Of a stretch of DNA of 64,000 bases, positions 9,376 through 19,650 are shown one piece after another. Within the stretch, counting starts at the first letter, position 1. Each line of letters begins with the position of its first letter. Source of the stretch: an uncultured Allomuricauda sp. GTDB taxonomy: Bacteria; Bacteroidota; Bacteroidia; Flavobacteriales; Flavobacteriaceae. The stretch covers positions 744,001 to 808,000 of the forward strand of contig NZ_CANLYK010000001.1 in the NCBI RefSeq assembly GCF_947495325.1. The letters run 5' to 3'. Below the pieces are notes generated by a model. It was given only the letters and a program-made list of their open reading frames with translations, ran no database searches and was not told where the DNA came from. The position numbers and the translations under genes were made by a program.

Positions 9376-9380
9376 TTTTG
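9373..9380 (+). promoter_or_regulatory. Predicted -7 box (TAATTTTG) for the OmpA-like gene at 9417
   Basis: TAATTTTG, identical to the box before the OmpA lipoprotein gene at 3102, overlaps the stop codon of the preceding gene and lies 37 bp before the ATG. No good -33 TTG was seen at the expected distance. Confidence 0.35.
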
Positions 9381-9416
9381 AAACAATTATACATTTAAAA
9401 CCAAATTTACTTACGC

Positions 9417-10187
9417 ATGAAAAAACTATTACCTACCCTATGTTTTTTGATTTTAACCACTATGGGCTTTTCACAAAAAAAGAGTGAGCTCTTGGCCCAA
9501 ATTGAGGACTTGAAAACTGAGAAAAGTGGTGTTGAACAGGAATTGGCCAAGGCCAAGCGTGAAATTTCATCTAGCAAAGCCACCGCTGAAACGTTTGAAA
9601 GTGAAAATGCAAGTTTGCGCGATGCCAATGCGACTTTATTGAAAAATTTGAGTAGTTTCTCGGAGCTTTCAAAAAAGAACAGTGAAAATGTGAACGCCAC
9701 CTTGGCAGCCTTAAGCCGAAAGGAAAAACAACTTAGTGGGATTTCGGACATGATAGCTTCCAGTGACTCTACTTCCATTGTTTTGCTAACACGAATAAAA
9801 CAGACCATGGGCGAAAATGCAAATCCTAATATATCAGATGGTGCGGTAGTGCTCTCAAAGGGTTTGAACACCCTATTTGGATCCGACACAGGAATTGAAC
9901 TCACTGAGGAGGGTAAAAATTGGCTCGCCCAAATAGCTAAGGTGTTGTTAGCAAGCCCCAACCTTAAAGCGCAGGTGGAAGGTCTTAACATGACAGGTGA
10001 ATTTGGAATTACCTACGATCAAGCTGCTGTCGTTACAAAAGAATTGGTGGTTACCTTGGGTATCCCTAGCAGCAGTGTGGGCATCTCTGCAAAGGATGGG
10101 AATTTTAAGGAAGGAATTGCCATAAGTTTTCAACCTGACTACAAGGGGTTTTATGACATGGCCAAGGCAAGTGTGAAAACCAACTAG
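9417..10187 (+). CDS. Degenerate OmpA-like coiled-coil protein
   Basis: 256 residues with a signal peptide ending M-G-F-S-Q at about residue 20. No lipobox cysteine is present, so it is predicted soluble in the periplasm. The architecture parallels the OmpA lipoprotein at 3102: a coiled coil (about 22-115), then a C-terminal domain that can be aligned by eye (A-K-V-L-L-A-S-P-N-L-K-A-Q-V-E-G). Where the OmpA motif reads G-H-T-D-N this protein has G-L-N-M-T, and the later N-R-R-T-R-I arginines are missing. It should therefore not bind peptidoglycan in the usual way. Function unknown. Confidence 0.75.
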   Translation: MKKLLPTLCFLILTTMGFSQKKSELLAQIEDLKTEKSGVEQELAKAKREISSSKATAETFESENASLRDANATLLKNLSSFSELSKKNSENVNATLAALSRKEKQLSGISDMIASSDSTSIVLLTRIKQTMGENANPNISDGAVVLSKGLNTLFGSDTGIELTEEGKNWLAQIAKVLLASPNLKAQVEGLNMTGEFGITYDQAAVVTKELVVTLGIPSSSVGISAKDGNFKEGIAISFQPDYKGFYDMAKASVKTN

Positions 10188-10267
10188 AGCTAGGATTGTA
10201 CCGCACTCATACTTTTTATAGTTTTAGTTCGTTTTAATTTTTATAAAATCAAAAACCAAACTATATC

Positions 10268-10786
10268 ATGAGTGGAGATAATATCTTTCAACTTTTTGCT
10301 TTCTTATTGCCGGCAGTAGTTACAGGCGCTGTTGCTTTTTATTTCTTTAGGTTACACACCAAAAATGAGGAAGGACGCAGACGTTTCTTATTGCACAAAG
10401 ATTCCCAAAAAGACACCTTGCCCATTAGGCTCCAGGCATATGAAAGAATGGTCTTGTTCTTGGAAAGAATTTCAATAAATAGTTTGGTGGTGCGTGTAGC
10501 TCCAAAAAGTAAGGACAAAAGTGAGTACGAAAACCTGCTGATAAAACAAGTCGAAACCGAATTTGACCATAACCTTTCGCAACAAATCTATATGTCTGAA
10601 GAATGCTGGAACATTATTAAAGCAGCAAAAAATGCTACTATTCAGATAATTCGTTCAGCTGGAATGAGTGAAACAGATTCTCCGGATAAGTTAAGGGAAG
10701 ATATTTTAAACCAAACCATGGAAAAACAATCCCCTTCTGCAACTGCTCTTGCATTTGTAAAGAAAGAAGTAGGAGATCTATGGTAA
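10268..10786 (+). CDS. Membrane-anchored protein of unknown function
   Basis: 172 residues; I do not recognise a named function. One hydrophobic helix at about 9-27 is followed by a basic stretch (R-R-R-F-L-L) and a mostly helical, charged domain of about 140 residues, which by the positive-inside rule should be cytoplasmic. The pattern L-P-I-R-L-Q-A-Y-E-R-M-V-L-F-L-E-R-I looks like a conserved Bacteroidota family. It stands alone between the OmpA-like gene and the convergent patatin gene, whose stop codon begins at the very next base. Confidence 0.7.
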   Translation: MSGDNIFQLFAFLLPAVVTGAVAFYFFRLHTKNEEGRRRFLLHKDSQKDTLPIRLQAYERMVLFLERISINSLVVRVAPKSKDKSEYENLLIKQVETEFDHNLSQQIYMSEECWNIIKAAKNATIQIIRSAGMSETDSPDKLREDILNQTMEKQSPSATALAFVKKEVGDLW

Positions 10787-11704
10787 TTACCTATCTTGAT
10801 GTTCTGGGTCAATAGGGCTGGTTTCCTCGTTCTTGTTTTTTGCATATAAATACCCTCTTTTCCACCATAAGGTCATTCGCTCCTTATTAAAAATTAAGGA
10901 ATTTGTTGTTAAAACTGCTGGGGTATAGTAGAAATTGATAATTGCATCTTTTTGATTGGCAACCAGTTTACCAATACGCACATTTTGGTTTTCTATGCGA
11001 TCCAACACAAAACTGAAGATGGTTGTCATCAATTCAAACGGGTTCCTGGAATGCATACGATTTAGATAGTTTACCTCTGTATGCAAAACAACCACATCCA
11101 CTTCCGTAGCACCTCGTTTTAAGGCCTCCTCAATGGGCACCAAGCTTCCCAATCCGCCATCAGCATATTCACATCCATTTTTTTTTACAAGACTCATAAA
11201 TGGTGCGTAATTGGATGAGATCCATATCCAGTCGCAAAATTCATCATACGTACAATCCTTAATCGATTTATACTCCACTTGGTTTAACGATAAATTGGAT
11301 ACCGTGACCACAACATCGGTCAAACCCTGTTTTAACTCATTGAACTCATTTTGAGTTATTGACTCACGAATTAGGTACCTCAAGTTTTCACTCTCACCAA
11401 AGGTTTTTTTTCCTTTGATAAAATTCTTCACAACATTCCAATGGTTAATTGCAATTATGTCAATTCCATGTTTCTTTTTGACAACGAAAGGACAGCTATT
11501 AAAAATACTTTTCTGATTTACGGAAGAGTATATCCGCTTTATCTTATCAAGTTTGTTGAGCGCTAAATGGGATATCAGCAAACTTCCAGTTGAGGTGCCA
11601 ACAAACAAATCGTATTTGTGGTTGGCCTCCTGTATTAAAAATTGGGCGACTCCGCCCGCAAATGCACCTTTGCTCCCACCTCCAGAAATAACCAATGCTC
11701 TCAT
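10787..11704 (-). CDS. Patatin-like phospholipase
   Basis: 305 residues, cytoplasmic or membrane-associated lipid acyl hydrolase with a Ser-Asp dyad. The oxyanion-hole motif G-G-G-S-K-G is at 8-13, the nucleophile elbow G-T-S-T-G at 36-40 (Ser38) and the catalytic Asp in D-G-G at 182. No signal peptide or membrane helix is present. Its ATG overlaps the stop of the M1 peptidase gene in an ATGA, so the two are translationally coupled. Its stop abuts that of the convergent gene with no spacer. Confidence 0.9.
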   Translation of the reverse strand: MRALVISGGGSKGAFAGGVAQFLIQEANHKYDLFVGTSTGSLLISHLALNKLDKIKRIYSSVNQKSIFNSCPFVVKKKHGIDIIAINHWNVVKNFIKGKKTFGESENLRYLIRESITQNEFNELKQGLTDVVVTVSNLSLNQVEYKSIKDCTYDEFCDWIWISSNYAPFMSLVKKNGCEYADGGLGSLVPIEEALKRGATEVDVVVLHTEVNYLNRMHSRNPFELMTTIFSFVLDRIENQNVRIGKLVANQKDAIINFYYTPAVLTTNSLIFNKERMTLWWKRGYLYAKNKNEETSPIDPEHQDR

Positions 11705-13791
11705 TTACCCAAAGCTTTATCTAAATATTGTTTTTCCTGTTGATTTAAAGAAGGGTAAATATCTTTAATTCGGGCTACATTTTCTTCACCTTTTAAAAAT
11801 TCTTTTAAAATTTTTCTAGAGGATTTCTTAAAATGCCATACATGGTGGTTACATGCTTCAATCAAATTTTTAAGGGTTGAGTCGTTAAACCCTCCTATAG
11901 TTTTTAAATACTGAAATGCTAAAAGGCGTACCTCAAAATGATGTTTTAAACTTGTGTAACCACTCAGTTCATCAAAATATGTTGGCTTTAATCCAATGTT
12001 GTAATCTGGACTCACTAGTGCCAGTGTCAACCAAAGTAAGCGCACATTTTTATTGGGCATTCCAATAATCCCAGAGGTTTTATTCAAGTATTTGTTCTGA
12101 TTACTGGGAAAATCTGTCCATAACCTATAGAGTGCCGATTCTACTGTAGTATAACTCTTGTCCACTAATAGTTTTTCATAATCTGATTGAATTTCCAAAG
12201 GTATTTGCTGTAATGAAAAAGCAACCGCCTGCCTTACTTTTATACTTTCATTTTTAAGTATTTGGATTAAAAAATCTACTGAAAAAGCATTTCCATAATC
12301 CAAAACCAGTTGCTTTTTTAAGTAATCAGATTCCAGTTTGTTCCAATCGTTCTTTAGAATGGCTTCCGCTGAAGTTAAATTTTCTCCAATACGATCTTTA
12401 AACTCAAAATATGTTTTGATAGAAGCATTCTTCCCAATTAAAAATTTCTTGACCGTTTCAAATGGAAACTCAGATTCTTGCAACCAAGTAGTATCAAAAT
12501 CTGAAAGCTCCATTCCAGATGCTTTCTCCATTTCCCACATAAAATCTGATATGGTTACATTTTGATATGCGTATTTCGCCAAATAATTCTGTACCCCTCC
12601 TCGAAAATTAACATCCCCTACTCGTTCTCTCAACATTACCAATGCCCATGCTCCCTTTTCATAGAACGTAAGACTACCAGCACTGGAACTCGTAAGAGCT
12701 TCTCCATTTCCATCACCAGAAAAATTAACGAGTGACTTGGCAGTTTCCAATAACCGCCAATAAAAATAGTCCTCTCCAAAAACCTCTCGCTCTGCCAAAT
12801 AGGCATAATAGGTTGCGAAACCTTCATGCAACCAATGATGTTCCCCGCTTTGTTCCGTCACTAAATTCCCAAACCATTGATGCGCCAGTTCATGTGCATT
12901 TACATTTACATAGTTTTTATCGGTAAAAGCAATGGAATCTACCATATAAGTGTTGGAAAAGGTAGTAGCTCCAGTATTTTCCATTCCAGCATATAAAAAA
13001 TCCTGTACTGGAACCTGCTTGTAGTTCTGCCAAGGATAAGGAATGCCAATTTCTTTTTCCAGAAAATCAAAAACTTTCTTGGTATGCCGATAGGTCGGTT
13101 CAACTTTTAAACTGTCCTTTGGTTCATAATACAATTCAATTGGTATTCCAGAGAGAGAGCTAATCTCTGTTTTTTGAAAGTTTCCAATTGCAAAACTCAA
13201 TAAATAACTGCTCATGGGCTTTCTCATGTCGAAGCGCCATGAAAACTTCTCATCCCTACTTTCATCCCTGCTTAAAAGTCTTCCATTTGAAATTACAGCC
13301 AGGTGTCTTTCCGATGTAATTCTTAAATCGAATTCAACCTTCTCATTCATGTCATCAAAGCTAGGCAACCAATGGCTTGTATATTTTCCCTGTCCTTGCG
13401 TCCAGATTTGATTGTTTGATAGGTCGTCATCATCCCATCCTAAAAAATATACCGTTTGTTTTGGTTTCGCTGTATAGGTCAAGACCAAAAAATGTGTATC
13501 TCCTTTTTTGAATTTCTTGTCTATGGAAATCACTTTTCCATCATTTACGAATTTCATCTTTTTCAAGTCCAATAAAACTGATGAAAAATCCATATTCACC
13601 GCATCCAAGAAGATTGAGTCCACGTCCTTTAAAACCTGAAACTCATATCTAACGGTACCTTTAATCTGCTTTTCCTTTGGAAATGGTTCAATATAAACTT
13701 CCGCATGTGTAAAATCTACTTTATCCTGAATTTGGGAGTATAGAATCTGTCCAAAAAGAAAAAAAAGAACAATGGGGCCTAGCTTCATCAT
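11701..13791 (-). CDS. M1 family aminopeptidase (gluzincin)
   Basis: 696 residues from the first of two adjacent ATGs (13791/13788). An upstream in-frame extension reads into recG and was rejected because a signal peptide begins here (about 1-20). The zinc site is H-E-L-A-H at 300-304 with the third ligand E323, the exact HExxH-x18-E spacing of family M1. The exopeptidase G-M-E-N motif precedes it. It should trim N-terminal residues from peptides in the periplasm. A C-terminal helical, HEAT-like region fits the family. It is divergent from recG by 43 bp and coupled to the patatin gene downstream. Confidence 0.92.
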   Translation of the reverse strand: MMKLGPIVLFFLFGQILYSQIQDKVDFTHAEVYIEPFPKEKQIKGTVRYEFQVLKDVDSIFLDAVNMDFSSVLLDLKKMKFVNDGKVISIDKKFKKGDTHFLVLTYTAKPKQTVYFLGWDDDDLSNNQIWTQGQGKYTSHWLPSFDDMNEKVEFDLRITSERHLAVISNGRLLSRDESRDEKFSWRFDMRKPMSSYLLSFAIGNFQKTEISSLSGIPIELYYEPKDSLKVEPTYRHTKKVFDFLEKEIGIPYPWQNYKQVPVQDFLYAGMENTGATTFSNTYMVDSIAFTDKNYVNVNAHELAHQWFGNLVTEQSGEHHWLHEGFATYYAYLAEREVFGEDYFYWRLLETAKSLVNFSGDGNGEALTSSSAGSLTFYEKGAWALVMLRERVGDVNFRGGVQNYLAKYAYQNVTISDFMWEMEKASGMELSDFDTTWLQESEFPFETVKKFLIGKNASIKTYFEFKDRIGENLTSAEAILKNDWNKLESDYLKKQLVLDYGNAFSVDFLIQILKNESIKVRQAVAFSLQQIPLEIQSDYEKLLVDKSYTTVESALYRLWTDFPSNQNKYLNKTSGIIGMPNKNVRLLWLTLALVSPDYNIGLKPTYFDELSGYTSLKHHFEVRLLAFQYLKTIGGFNDSTLKNLIEACNHHVWHFKKSSRKILKEFLKGEENVARIKDIYPSLNQQEKQYLDKALGK

Positions 13792-13834
13792 TTGTAAATA
13801 GCAAAAGTCAATCCAAATTACATATTTTAGTTTG

Positions 13835-15940
13835 ATGAATCCCAATTTTCTACAAACTCCCATTCCATACCTTAAGGGTGTTGGTCCAAACAGGGCAGAA
13901 ACCTTGGGTGCAGAACTAGGCATTCAAACCTACCGTGACCTACTTCATTTGTTTCCCAACAGATATCTGGACAAAACAAGTTATTATAAGATCAATCAAC
14001 TACAACCCAGTGGTGCAGATGTTCAAGTGGTTGGTAAAATAGTGCATATTAAGACCGTGGAGCAAAAACGTGGAAAACGTTTGGTGGCCAGTTTCATTGA
14101 CGAATCAGGGCAAATGGAATTGGTTTGGTTTCGTGGGCACAAATGGATACGGGAAAACCTGAAACTCAACGAACCTTATGTGGTATTTGGGAAAACTACC
14201 CGCTATGGAAGCATTTTTTCCATGCCGCATCCAGAAATGGAACTGCTATCCGAGCATCAAAAAGGTTTAAAAGTTGCAATGCAACCTATTTATCCTTCAA
14301 CAGAAAAGCTAAGCGCCAAAGGGATTACCAATCGTGTTATTGGTAAAATGATGCAACAATTATTTTTGGAATCAAAAGGTCAATTTCCAGAGTCGCTATC
14401 ATCCACTATTCTGGATGAATTAAAACTGATTTCAAAGAGTGAAGCACTGTTTAATATACATTTTCCCAAAAACCAAGAGCTATTGGCAAGAGCCCAATTT
14501 AGATTAAAGTTTGAAGAGCTTTTCTATGTTCAATTGCAGCTTATTTCAAAAAAACTAATCCGTAAACAAAAAATAAAAGGCCTTCCATTTGAAAACGTAG
14601 GTGAAAAATTCAATGTTTTCTTCAAAAATCATCTTCCTTTTGAATTGACCAATGCCCAAAAGAAGGTAATCAAAGAAATTAGAAACGATATGGGTAGCAA
14701 CGCCCAAATGAATAGGTTGTTACAAGGAGATGTAGGCTCTGGAAAGACAATTGTGGCCCTAATGTGCATGATTTTGGCGATAGACAATGGTTTTCAAACC
14801 TGTTTGATGGCACCCACGGAAATTTTGGCTAACCAACATTATAGCGGGCTAAAGGAATTACTGGGTGAAATGGAAATAACTATTTCTTTATTGACCGGTT
14901 CTACAAAAAAATCAGTCCGGACACGTATTCATGAGCAATTGGAAAATGGGGAATTGCATATTTTGGTAGGTACACATGCCGTTTTGGAAGATAAGGTGCA
15001 ATTTAATAACCTTGGTTTGGCAATCATAGATGAGCAACACAGGTTTGGAGTGGCCCAGCGTTCAAAATTATGGCATAAAAACGAGGTACCTCCCCATATT
15101 TTGGTCATGACCGCTACTCCAATTCCACGAACGTTGGCCATGAGTTTGTATGGGGATTTGGACATATCCGTAATTGATGAACTACCTCCTGGCCGTAAGC
15201 CCATTAAAACAGTGCATCGATTTGATAGCAATAGATTAAAAGTCTTTCAATTCATAAAAGATGAAATAAAAAAGGGAAGGCAAATTTATATGGTCTATCC
15301 ATTAATACAAGAATCTGAAGCACTGGACTACAAGGATTTAATGGATGGATATGAAAGTATTTCTAGAGATTTTCCACTACCCGATTATCAAATTTCCATT
15401 GTTCATGGAAAAATGAAACCCAAGGACAAGGATTATGAAATGGAACGCTTTGTAAAAGGCGAAACTCAAATTATGGTGGCAACTACCGTAATTGAAGTTG
15501 GGGTCAATGTTCCAAATGCTTCTGTAATGATCATTGAAAGCGCTGAACGATTTGGACTTTCGCAATTGCATCAGTTGCGCGGTCGTGTGGGTAGAGGTGC
15601 GGAACAGAGTTTTTGTATTTTAATGACAAGTCATAAATTGTCTGAAGATGCCAAAACACGTTTGCAGACCATGGTACGGACCAATGATGGTTTTGATATT
15701 GCTGAAGTAGATTTAAAATTACGTGGCCCAGGGGATTTAATGGGTACGCAACAAAGCGGACTACTAAACTTAAAAATTGCTGACATTGTAAAAGATAATC
15801 AAATCTTAAAAACAGCTAGGTATTATGCAATACAGTTGTTGAAAGAAGACCCAAAAATGGAAAAGGAAGAAAATAAATCCATTCGTATAGCCTACACAAA
15901 AATGATGAAACAATCATCAATCTGGAATTATATAAGCTAA
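13835..15940 (+). CDS. recG: ATP-dependent DNA helicase RecG
   Basis: 701 residues, normal length. RecG reverses stalled replication forks and processes Holliday junctions. The N-terminal wedge OB-fold domain (about 60-160) is followed by superfamily 2 motor domains with Walker A G-D-V-G-S-G-K-T at 298-305, D-E-Q-H at 399-402, T-A-T-P-I-P-R-T and Q-L-R-G-R-V-G-R-G. The ATG at 13835 is preferred to a TTG one codon earlier. A hairpin terminator follows directly after the stop. Confidence 0.96.
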   Translation: MNPNFLQTPIPYLKGVGPNRAETLGAELGIQTYRDLLHLFPNRYLDKTSYYKINQLQPSGADVQVVGKIVHIKTVEQKRGKRLVASFIDESGQMELVWFRGHKWIRENLKLNEPYVVFGKTTRYGSIFSMPHPEMELLSEHQKGLKVAMQPIYPSTEKLSAKGITNRVIGKMMQQLFLESKGQFPESLSSTILDELKLISKSEALFNIHFPKNQELLARAQFRLKFEELFYVQLQLISKKLIRKQKIKGLPFENVGEKFNVFFKNHLPFELTNAQKKVIKEIRNDMGSNAQMNRLLQGDVGSGKTIVALMCMILAIDNGFQTCLMAPTEILANQHYSGLKELLGEMEITISLLTGSTKKSVRTRIHEQLENGELHILVGTHAVLEDKVQFNNLGLAIIDEQHRFGVAQRSKLWHKNEVPPHILVMTATPIPRTLAMSLYGDLDISVIDELPPGRKPIKTVHRFDSNRLKVFQFIKDEIKKGRQIYMVYPLIQESEALDYKDLMDGYESISRDFPLPDYQISIVHGKMKPKDKDYEMERFVKGETQIMVATTVIEVGVNVPNASVMIIESAERFGLSQLHQLRGRVGRGAEQSFCILMTSHKLSEDAKTRLQTMVRTNDGFDIAEVDLKLRGPGDLMGTQQSGLLNLKIADIVKDNQILKTARYYAIQLLKEDPKMEKEENKSIRIAYTKMMKQSSIWNYIS

Positions 15941-15965
15941 AATGCCCGACCAAGGCCGGGCATTT
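15940..15965. terminator. Hairpin terminator between recG and the DUF2911 gene
   Basis: 9-bp stem AAATGCCCG/CGGGCATTT with an 8-base loop, beginning at the last base of the recG stop. Short T-runs on both sides suggest that it serves recG and the convergent gene ending at 15993. Confidence 0.75.
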
Positions 15966-15992
15966 CTCGCTGGAATCTTCAAAAAATATGGT

Positions 15993-17105
15993 TTAGTTGA
16001 TTGATTCTCCTTTTTCAGCCTTGGCAATATTTGCCGCGACCCTATCCCTGTTAGCTTGTGCTGGAGCGTTTTCAAGAGCTATCTTTAAATGCTTCAATGT
16101 TGATTTGTTATCTCCTATCGCAGAATACCCTCTCGCCAATCCATAGTGCACTGGCCATGTATCTTTGTTATTCTTTACGTTCCATTTGAAGATCTCCAAT
16201 GCTTCCGCAGTTTTTCCTTGGCCTATAAGTTGTCTCCCATATCCATGTACTTGAAAAACCGTCCCCAATGGCAAAGCTTCCTGCATCAATGCTTCAGCTT
16301 CTGCGGTTTTTCCCTTCTTGGCCATAATCTGTGACTTAATCTGAAGGTTATTAAAAGTTTTCTGACTAAAAAACTGACCCGCGATTGCTGCATCTACCCA
16401 ACCCAAAGCTTCGTCCAAATCCCCATCATTATTGAGGGCGAAATTAGCAGCTTGCTCCCAACTTGGTCGATTAAACCCAGGATTGGTCTGCAATTGCTGG
16501 CGAACTTCTGCCAAAACATTTGCCGTAACATCCGTTTCTATCTTAAATGGAATTTGTTTTTTCTCCCAGCTTAGGGCTACAACTGCAGATTTGGCATCCA
16601 CCTCATTAAAGTTAAATGTAAGCTGCTCTACATGGGAAACTTCCTTAGTTTCAACATCTACACGCAAAGCATCCTCACTAGGTTCGTAAAAATAACTCCC
16701 CCATGCGCTATAGTTTTTAGAAAAAATTATTGTTGCGGAATTATCTTCGTTGACAATCATATGCAACCCATACTTACCGGCAGGCAAAGTTTTCCCTCCA
16801 ATAGTAAGATCGTGTGAGGTCTTGAATATGGTATTCTCATTGGCACCAGCTCTCCAGGGAGACTCTTTGGCTGTGCCAAAACCCAAATTGTTCATTCCAT
16901 ATGGAACAAGTGCACCCCATATTTCCCGGTCATTAACACTAGGTCGGGAATAAATAATGGTTACATCAGTATTTCCTATTCGTTGCCCAATTTTTGCCAT
17001 CTGGCTACCACGTGGTAAAAAGTCAAGTTGGGCTGAAGTACTGTTGGTGATACAAAAAATTGCGATTAAAATCATGGTCGAAATGACCGAGTAGTTTGTC
17101 TTCAT
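15993..17105 (-). CDS. DUF2911 domain protein with C-terminal TPR repeats
   Basis: 370 residues with a signal peptide (about 1-25, cleavage after S-T-S-A-Q). Residues 30-170 match DUF2911, with the S-R-P-S-V-N-D-R-E-I-W-G and P-A-G-K-Y-G-L-H motifs. Residues 205-365 are helical pairs of TPR type, such as G-K-T-A-E-A-E-A-L-M-Q-E-A-L and G-D-N-K-S-T-L-K-H-L-K-I-A-L. It is likely a periplasmic protein-interaction module; no catalytic role is known for DUF2911. Monocistronic, with a terminator shared with recG. Confidence 0.85.
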   Translation of the reverse strand: MKTNYSVISTMILIAIFCITNSTSAQLDFLPRGSQMAKIGQRIGNTDVTIIYSRPSVNDREIWGALVPYGMNNLGFGTAKESPWRAGANENTIFKTSHDLTIGGKTLPAGKYGLHMIVNEDNSATIIFSKNYSAWGSYFYEPSEDALRVDVETKEVSHVEQLTFNFNEVDAKSAVVALSWEKKQIPFKIETDVTANVLAEVRQQLQTNPGFNRPSWEQAANFALNNDGDLDEALGWVDAAIAGQFFSQKTFNNLQIKSQIMAKKGKTAEAEALMQEALPLGTVFQVHGYGRQLIGQGKTAEALEIFKWNVKNNKDTWPVHYGLARGYSAIGDNKSTLKHLKIALENAPAQANRDRVAANIAKAEKGESIN

Positions 17106-17550
17106 TAGTTAATTGTTTTTGATTTGTTGATGTTCAGTTTAGGTTTTTGATTGATGAATAAACTGCTTAGGTGTGCCTCTAAAGTAGAACGCTCAGAGTT
17201 TCCACAACGTTACAGCAATGTTAAAATAAAACGAAACTTGTTAAAATTCAGGGGTTTATGTGTAAAATACTCAAAATCAATACTTAAAAACTATCAGATT
17301 CACACTTTAAAAGGTAAATTTTTATCGGCTATTTCCCATATGTCTAAATTTTTCTGATTTTACTATCTGCAAAGTGCATATAGGCTGATAACATTTGCAT
17401 CAGATTTTGTTTTAAAACAATGAATCTTAAAAGTCTTTTGCACTATTATATAAAAAATCAACCTTGAACATCGTAATTTTCACATCAAAATGAAAACAGT
17501 TTTTTATACATATTCTAATTTTACAAGCTTATAAATTATTGATTGTAACG
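17106..17550. other. Intergenic region upstream of leuC
   Basis: 445 bp between the divergent DUF2911 gene and leuC. It is very AT-rich with no convincing gene. TAATTTTA at 17517-17524 is one base off the TAnnTTTG box and sits 26 bp before the leuC ATG, but no -33 element accompanies it. I saw no attenuator hairpin, T-box or riboswitch pattern. Confidence 0.5.
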
Positions 17551-18960
17551 ATGAGTAAAACACTATTTGACAAGGTTTGGGACTCTCATGTGGTAAAACA
17601 CATTGAAAATGGCCCCGATGTACTGTTTATTGATAGGCATTTAGTGCACGAGGTAACAAGCCCAGTAGCTTTTCTTGGGTTAAAAAATAGAAATATCAAA
17701 GTTTTATACCCGGAACGCACTTTTGCCACTGCCGATCATAACACTCCAACGCGGAATCAACACTTACCCGTAAAAGATAAGTTATCGGCAAAACAGTTAA
17801 AAGCCTTGGAGGAAAACTCCAAAGCACACAATATTCCATACTGGGGGCTTGGACACGAGAAAAATGGAATTGTTCATGTTATTGGGCCCGAAAATGGAAT
17901 TACGGCTCCTGGGGCAACAATTGTCTGCGGAGATTCACATACGTCTACACATGGTGCTTTTGGTGCCATTGCTTTTGGTATTGGTACTAGTGAAGTTGAG
18001 ATGGTGCTGTCCACACAATGCATTATGCAGCCCAAGGCCAAAAGTTTGCGTATTACTATTGATGGTGATTTAAATATAGGTGTAACGCCAAAAGACGTGG
18101 CGCTGTTTATAATTTCCAAACTAACCACTTCTGGTGCCACAGGTTATTTTGTGGAATACGCTGGAGAAGTTTTTAGAAATATGTCGATGGAAGGCCGTAT
18201 GACCGTTTGCAACCTAAGCATTGAAATGGGTGCTCGTGGTGGAATGATTGCCCCAGATGAAAAGACCTTTGACTATATCAAAGGAAGGGAATACACACCT
18301 AAAGGTGCCGCATGGGATAAGGCTATGAAATACTGGCAAACACTTTATTCTGATGAAAATGCCGTTTTTGATAAGGAAATCACTTTCACCGCAAATGAAA
18401 TAGAACCGATGATCACCTATGGTACAAACCCTGGAATGGGCATCGGAATTCAAAATGGTATCCCTTCTGCAGATGCAGTTGAGGGCGGAAATGCAACCTA
18501 TAAAAAATCACTTCAATACATGGCCTTTAATGAAGGTGAAGCCATGATTGGAAAACCTATTGACTTTGTGTTTTTAGGAAGTTGTACCAACGGAAGAATT
18601 GAAGATTTTAGAGCATTTGCCTCTATTATTAAAGGAAGAAAAAAGGCTGACAATGTAACTGCATGGTTGGTTCCAGGTTCGCATCGTGTGGAGGAAGCCA
18701 TTAAAAGGGAAGGTATTCTGGATATTTTAAATACTGCAGGTTTCGAATTAAGAGAACCTGGGTGTTCCGCATGTTTGGCAATGAATGACGATAAAATTCC
18801 AGCAGGAAAGTACGCGGTAAGCACATCAAACAGAAATTTTGAAGGAAGACAAGGCCCCGGTTCACGCACACTTTTGGCTAGTCCATTGGTTGCGGCGGCG
18901 GCGGCGGTAACCGGAAAAGTAACCGATCCGCGAGAATTAATGGAATTGCAGACCGCATAA
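17551..18960 (+). CDS. leuC: 3-isopropylmalate dehydratase large subunit
   Basis: 469 residues, aconitase superfamily. With LeuD it isomerises 2- to 3-isopropylmalate, and the same enzyme can process citramalate. The 4Fe-4S ligands are C345 (in G-S-C-T-N-G-R), C405 and C408 (in G-C-S-A-C-L-A). Other family motifs: [10 protein letters not shown] and [11 protein letters not shown]. The ATG at 17551 is chosen over an ATA/ATT-rich upstream extension. First gene of leuC-leuD-leuA/cimA-leuB. A short GCG run encodes five alanines near the C terminus. Confidence 0.97.
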   Translation: MSKTLFDKVWDSHVVKHIENGPDVLFIDRHLVHEVTSPVAFLGLKNRNIKVLYPERTFATADHNTPTRNQHLPVKDKLSAKQLKALEENSKAHNIPYWGLGHEKNGIVHVIGPENGITAPGATIVCGDSHTSTHGAFGAIAFGIGTSEVEMVLSTQCIMQPKAKSLRITIDGDLNIGVTPKDVALFIISKLTTSGATGYFVEYAGEVFRNMSMEGRMTVCNLSIEMGARGGMIAPDEKTFDYIKGREYTPKGAAWDKAMKYWQTLYSDENAVFDKEITFTANEIEPMITYGTNPGMGIGIQNGIPSADAVEGGNATYKKSLQYMAFNEGEAMIGKPIDFVFLGSCTNGRIEDFRAFASIIKGRKKADNVTAWLVPGSHRVEEAIKREGILDILNTAGFELREPGCSACLAMNDDKIPAGKYAVSTSNRNFEGRQGPGSRTLLASPLVAAAAAVTGKVTDPRELMELQTA

Positions 18961-19024
18961 CAGTATAACAAAATCTGTTTCAGAATTCAGGAAACTGATA
19001 GCTGATAACTTAAAACTGATAAAA

Positions 19025-19621
19025 ATGGCTTACGATAAATTCAATATACTAAAAAGCTCCGCAGTACCACTTCCAATAGAAAATGTGGATACTGATCAGA
19101 TAATCCCAGCCCGATTTTTAAAAGCAACAGAGCGAAAAGGGTTTGGAGATAATCTTTTTAGAGACTGGCGCTACAATCCAGATAACACGCCTAAAGAACA
19201 CTTTGTACTAAACAATCCCATTTATAGTGGCAAAATATTAGTGGGAGGTAAAAATTTTGGTTCTGGTTCTTCAAGGGAACACGCAGCATGGGCGGTTTAT
19301 GATTATGGCTTCAGATGTGTTGTATCCAGTTTTTTTGCAGATATCTTCAGAAATAATTGCTTAAATATTGGGGTTCTTCCAGTTCAGGTAAGTCCTGAAT
19401 TTTTGGACAAAATCTTCAAGGCTATCGAAGCAGATCCAAACACTGAATTGGAAATCAGCCTTCCAGAGCAAACCATCACAATTTTAGAAACAGGAGAAAG
19501 TGAAGGCTTTGCCATCAATGATTATAAGAAAGAAAACATGCTGAATGGCTTTGATGATATCGACTATCTGTTGAACATCAAAAAAGACATTGAGGTGTTT
19601 GCCCAGGATACCCCACTTTAA
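19025..19621 (+). CDS. leuD: 3-isopropylmalate dehydratase small subunit
   Basis: 198 residues, the swivelling small subunit of the LeuCD isomerase. Motifs: [13 protein letters not shown] near 20-32, and [16 protein letters not shown] near 75-90, which contacts the substrate. It lies 64 bp after leuC in a spacer that carries CTGATA-type repeats, and 29 bp before the synthase gene. Confidence 0.97.
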   Translation: MAYDKFNILKSSAVPLPIENVDTDQIIPARFLKATERKGFGDNLFRDWRYNPDNTPKEHFVLNNPIYSGKILVGGKNFGSGSSREHAAWAVYDYGFRCVVSSFFADIFRNNCLNIGVLPVQVSPEFLDKIFKAIEADPNTELEISLPEQTITILETGESEGFAINDYKKENMLNGFDDIDYLLNIKKDIEVFAQDTPL

Positions 19622-19650
19622 GTCATTATAGGAAGATTACTAAAGTAAAA

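Noticed and set aside
13792-13923. N-terminal extension of the M1 peptidase gene
   Set aside because: It would overlap recG and place 44 residues before an evident signal peptide.
17151-17357. 68-codon open frame in the leuC upstream region
   Set aside because: Composition is basic and irregular with no recognisable motif; likely chance in AT-rich DNA.
17420-17494. 24-codon frame upstream of leuC as a possible leucine leader peptide
   Set aside because: Only four scattered Leu codons, no run of Leu codons, and no terminator/antiterminator hairpin follows.
18891-18908. GCG triplet run near the end of leuC as a contingency repeat
   Set aside because: Only five units, in frame and encoding alanines near the conserved C terminus; length changes would not switch the gene off.
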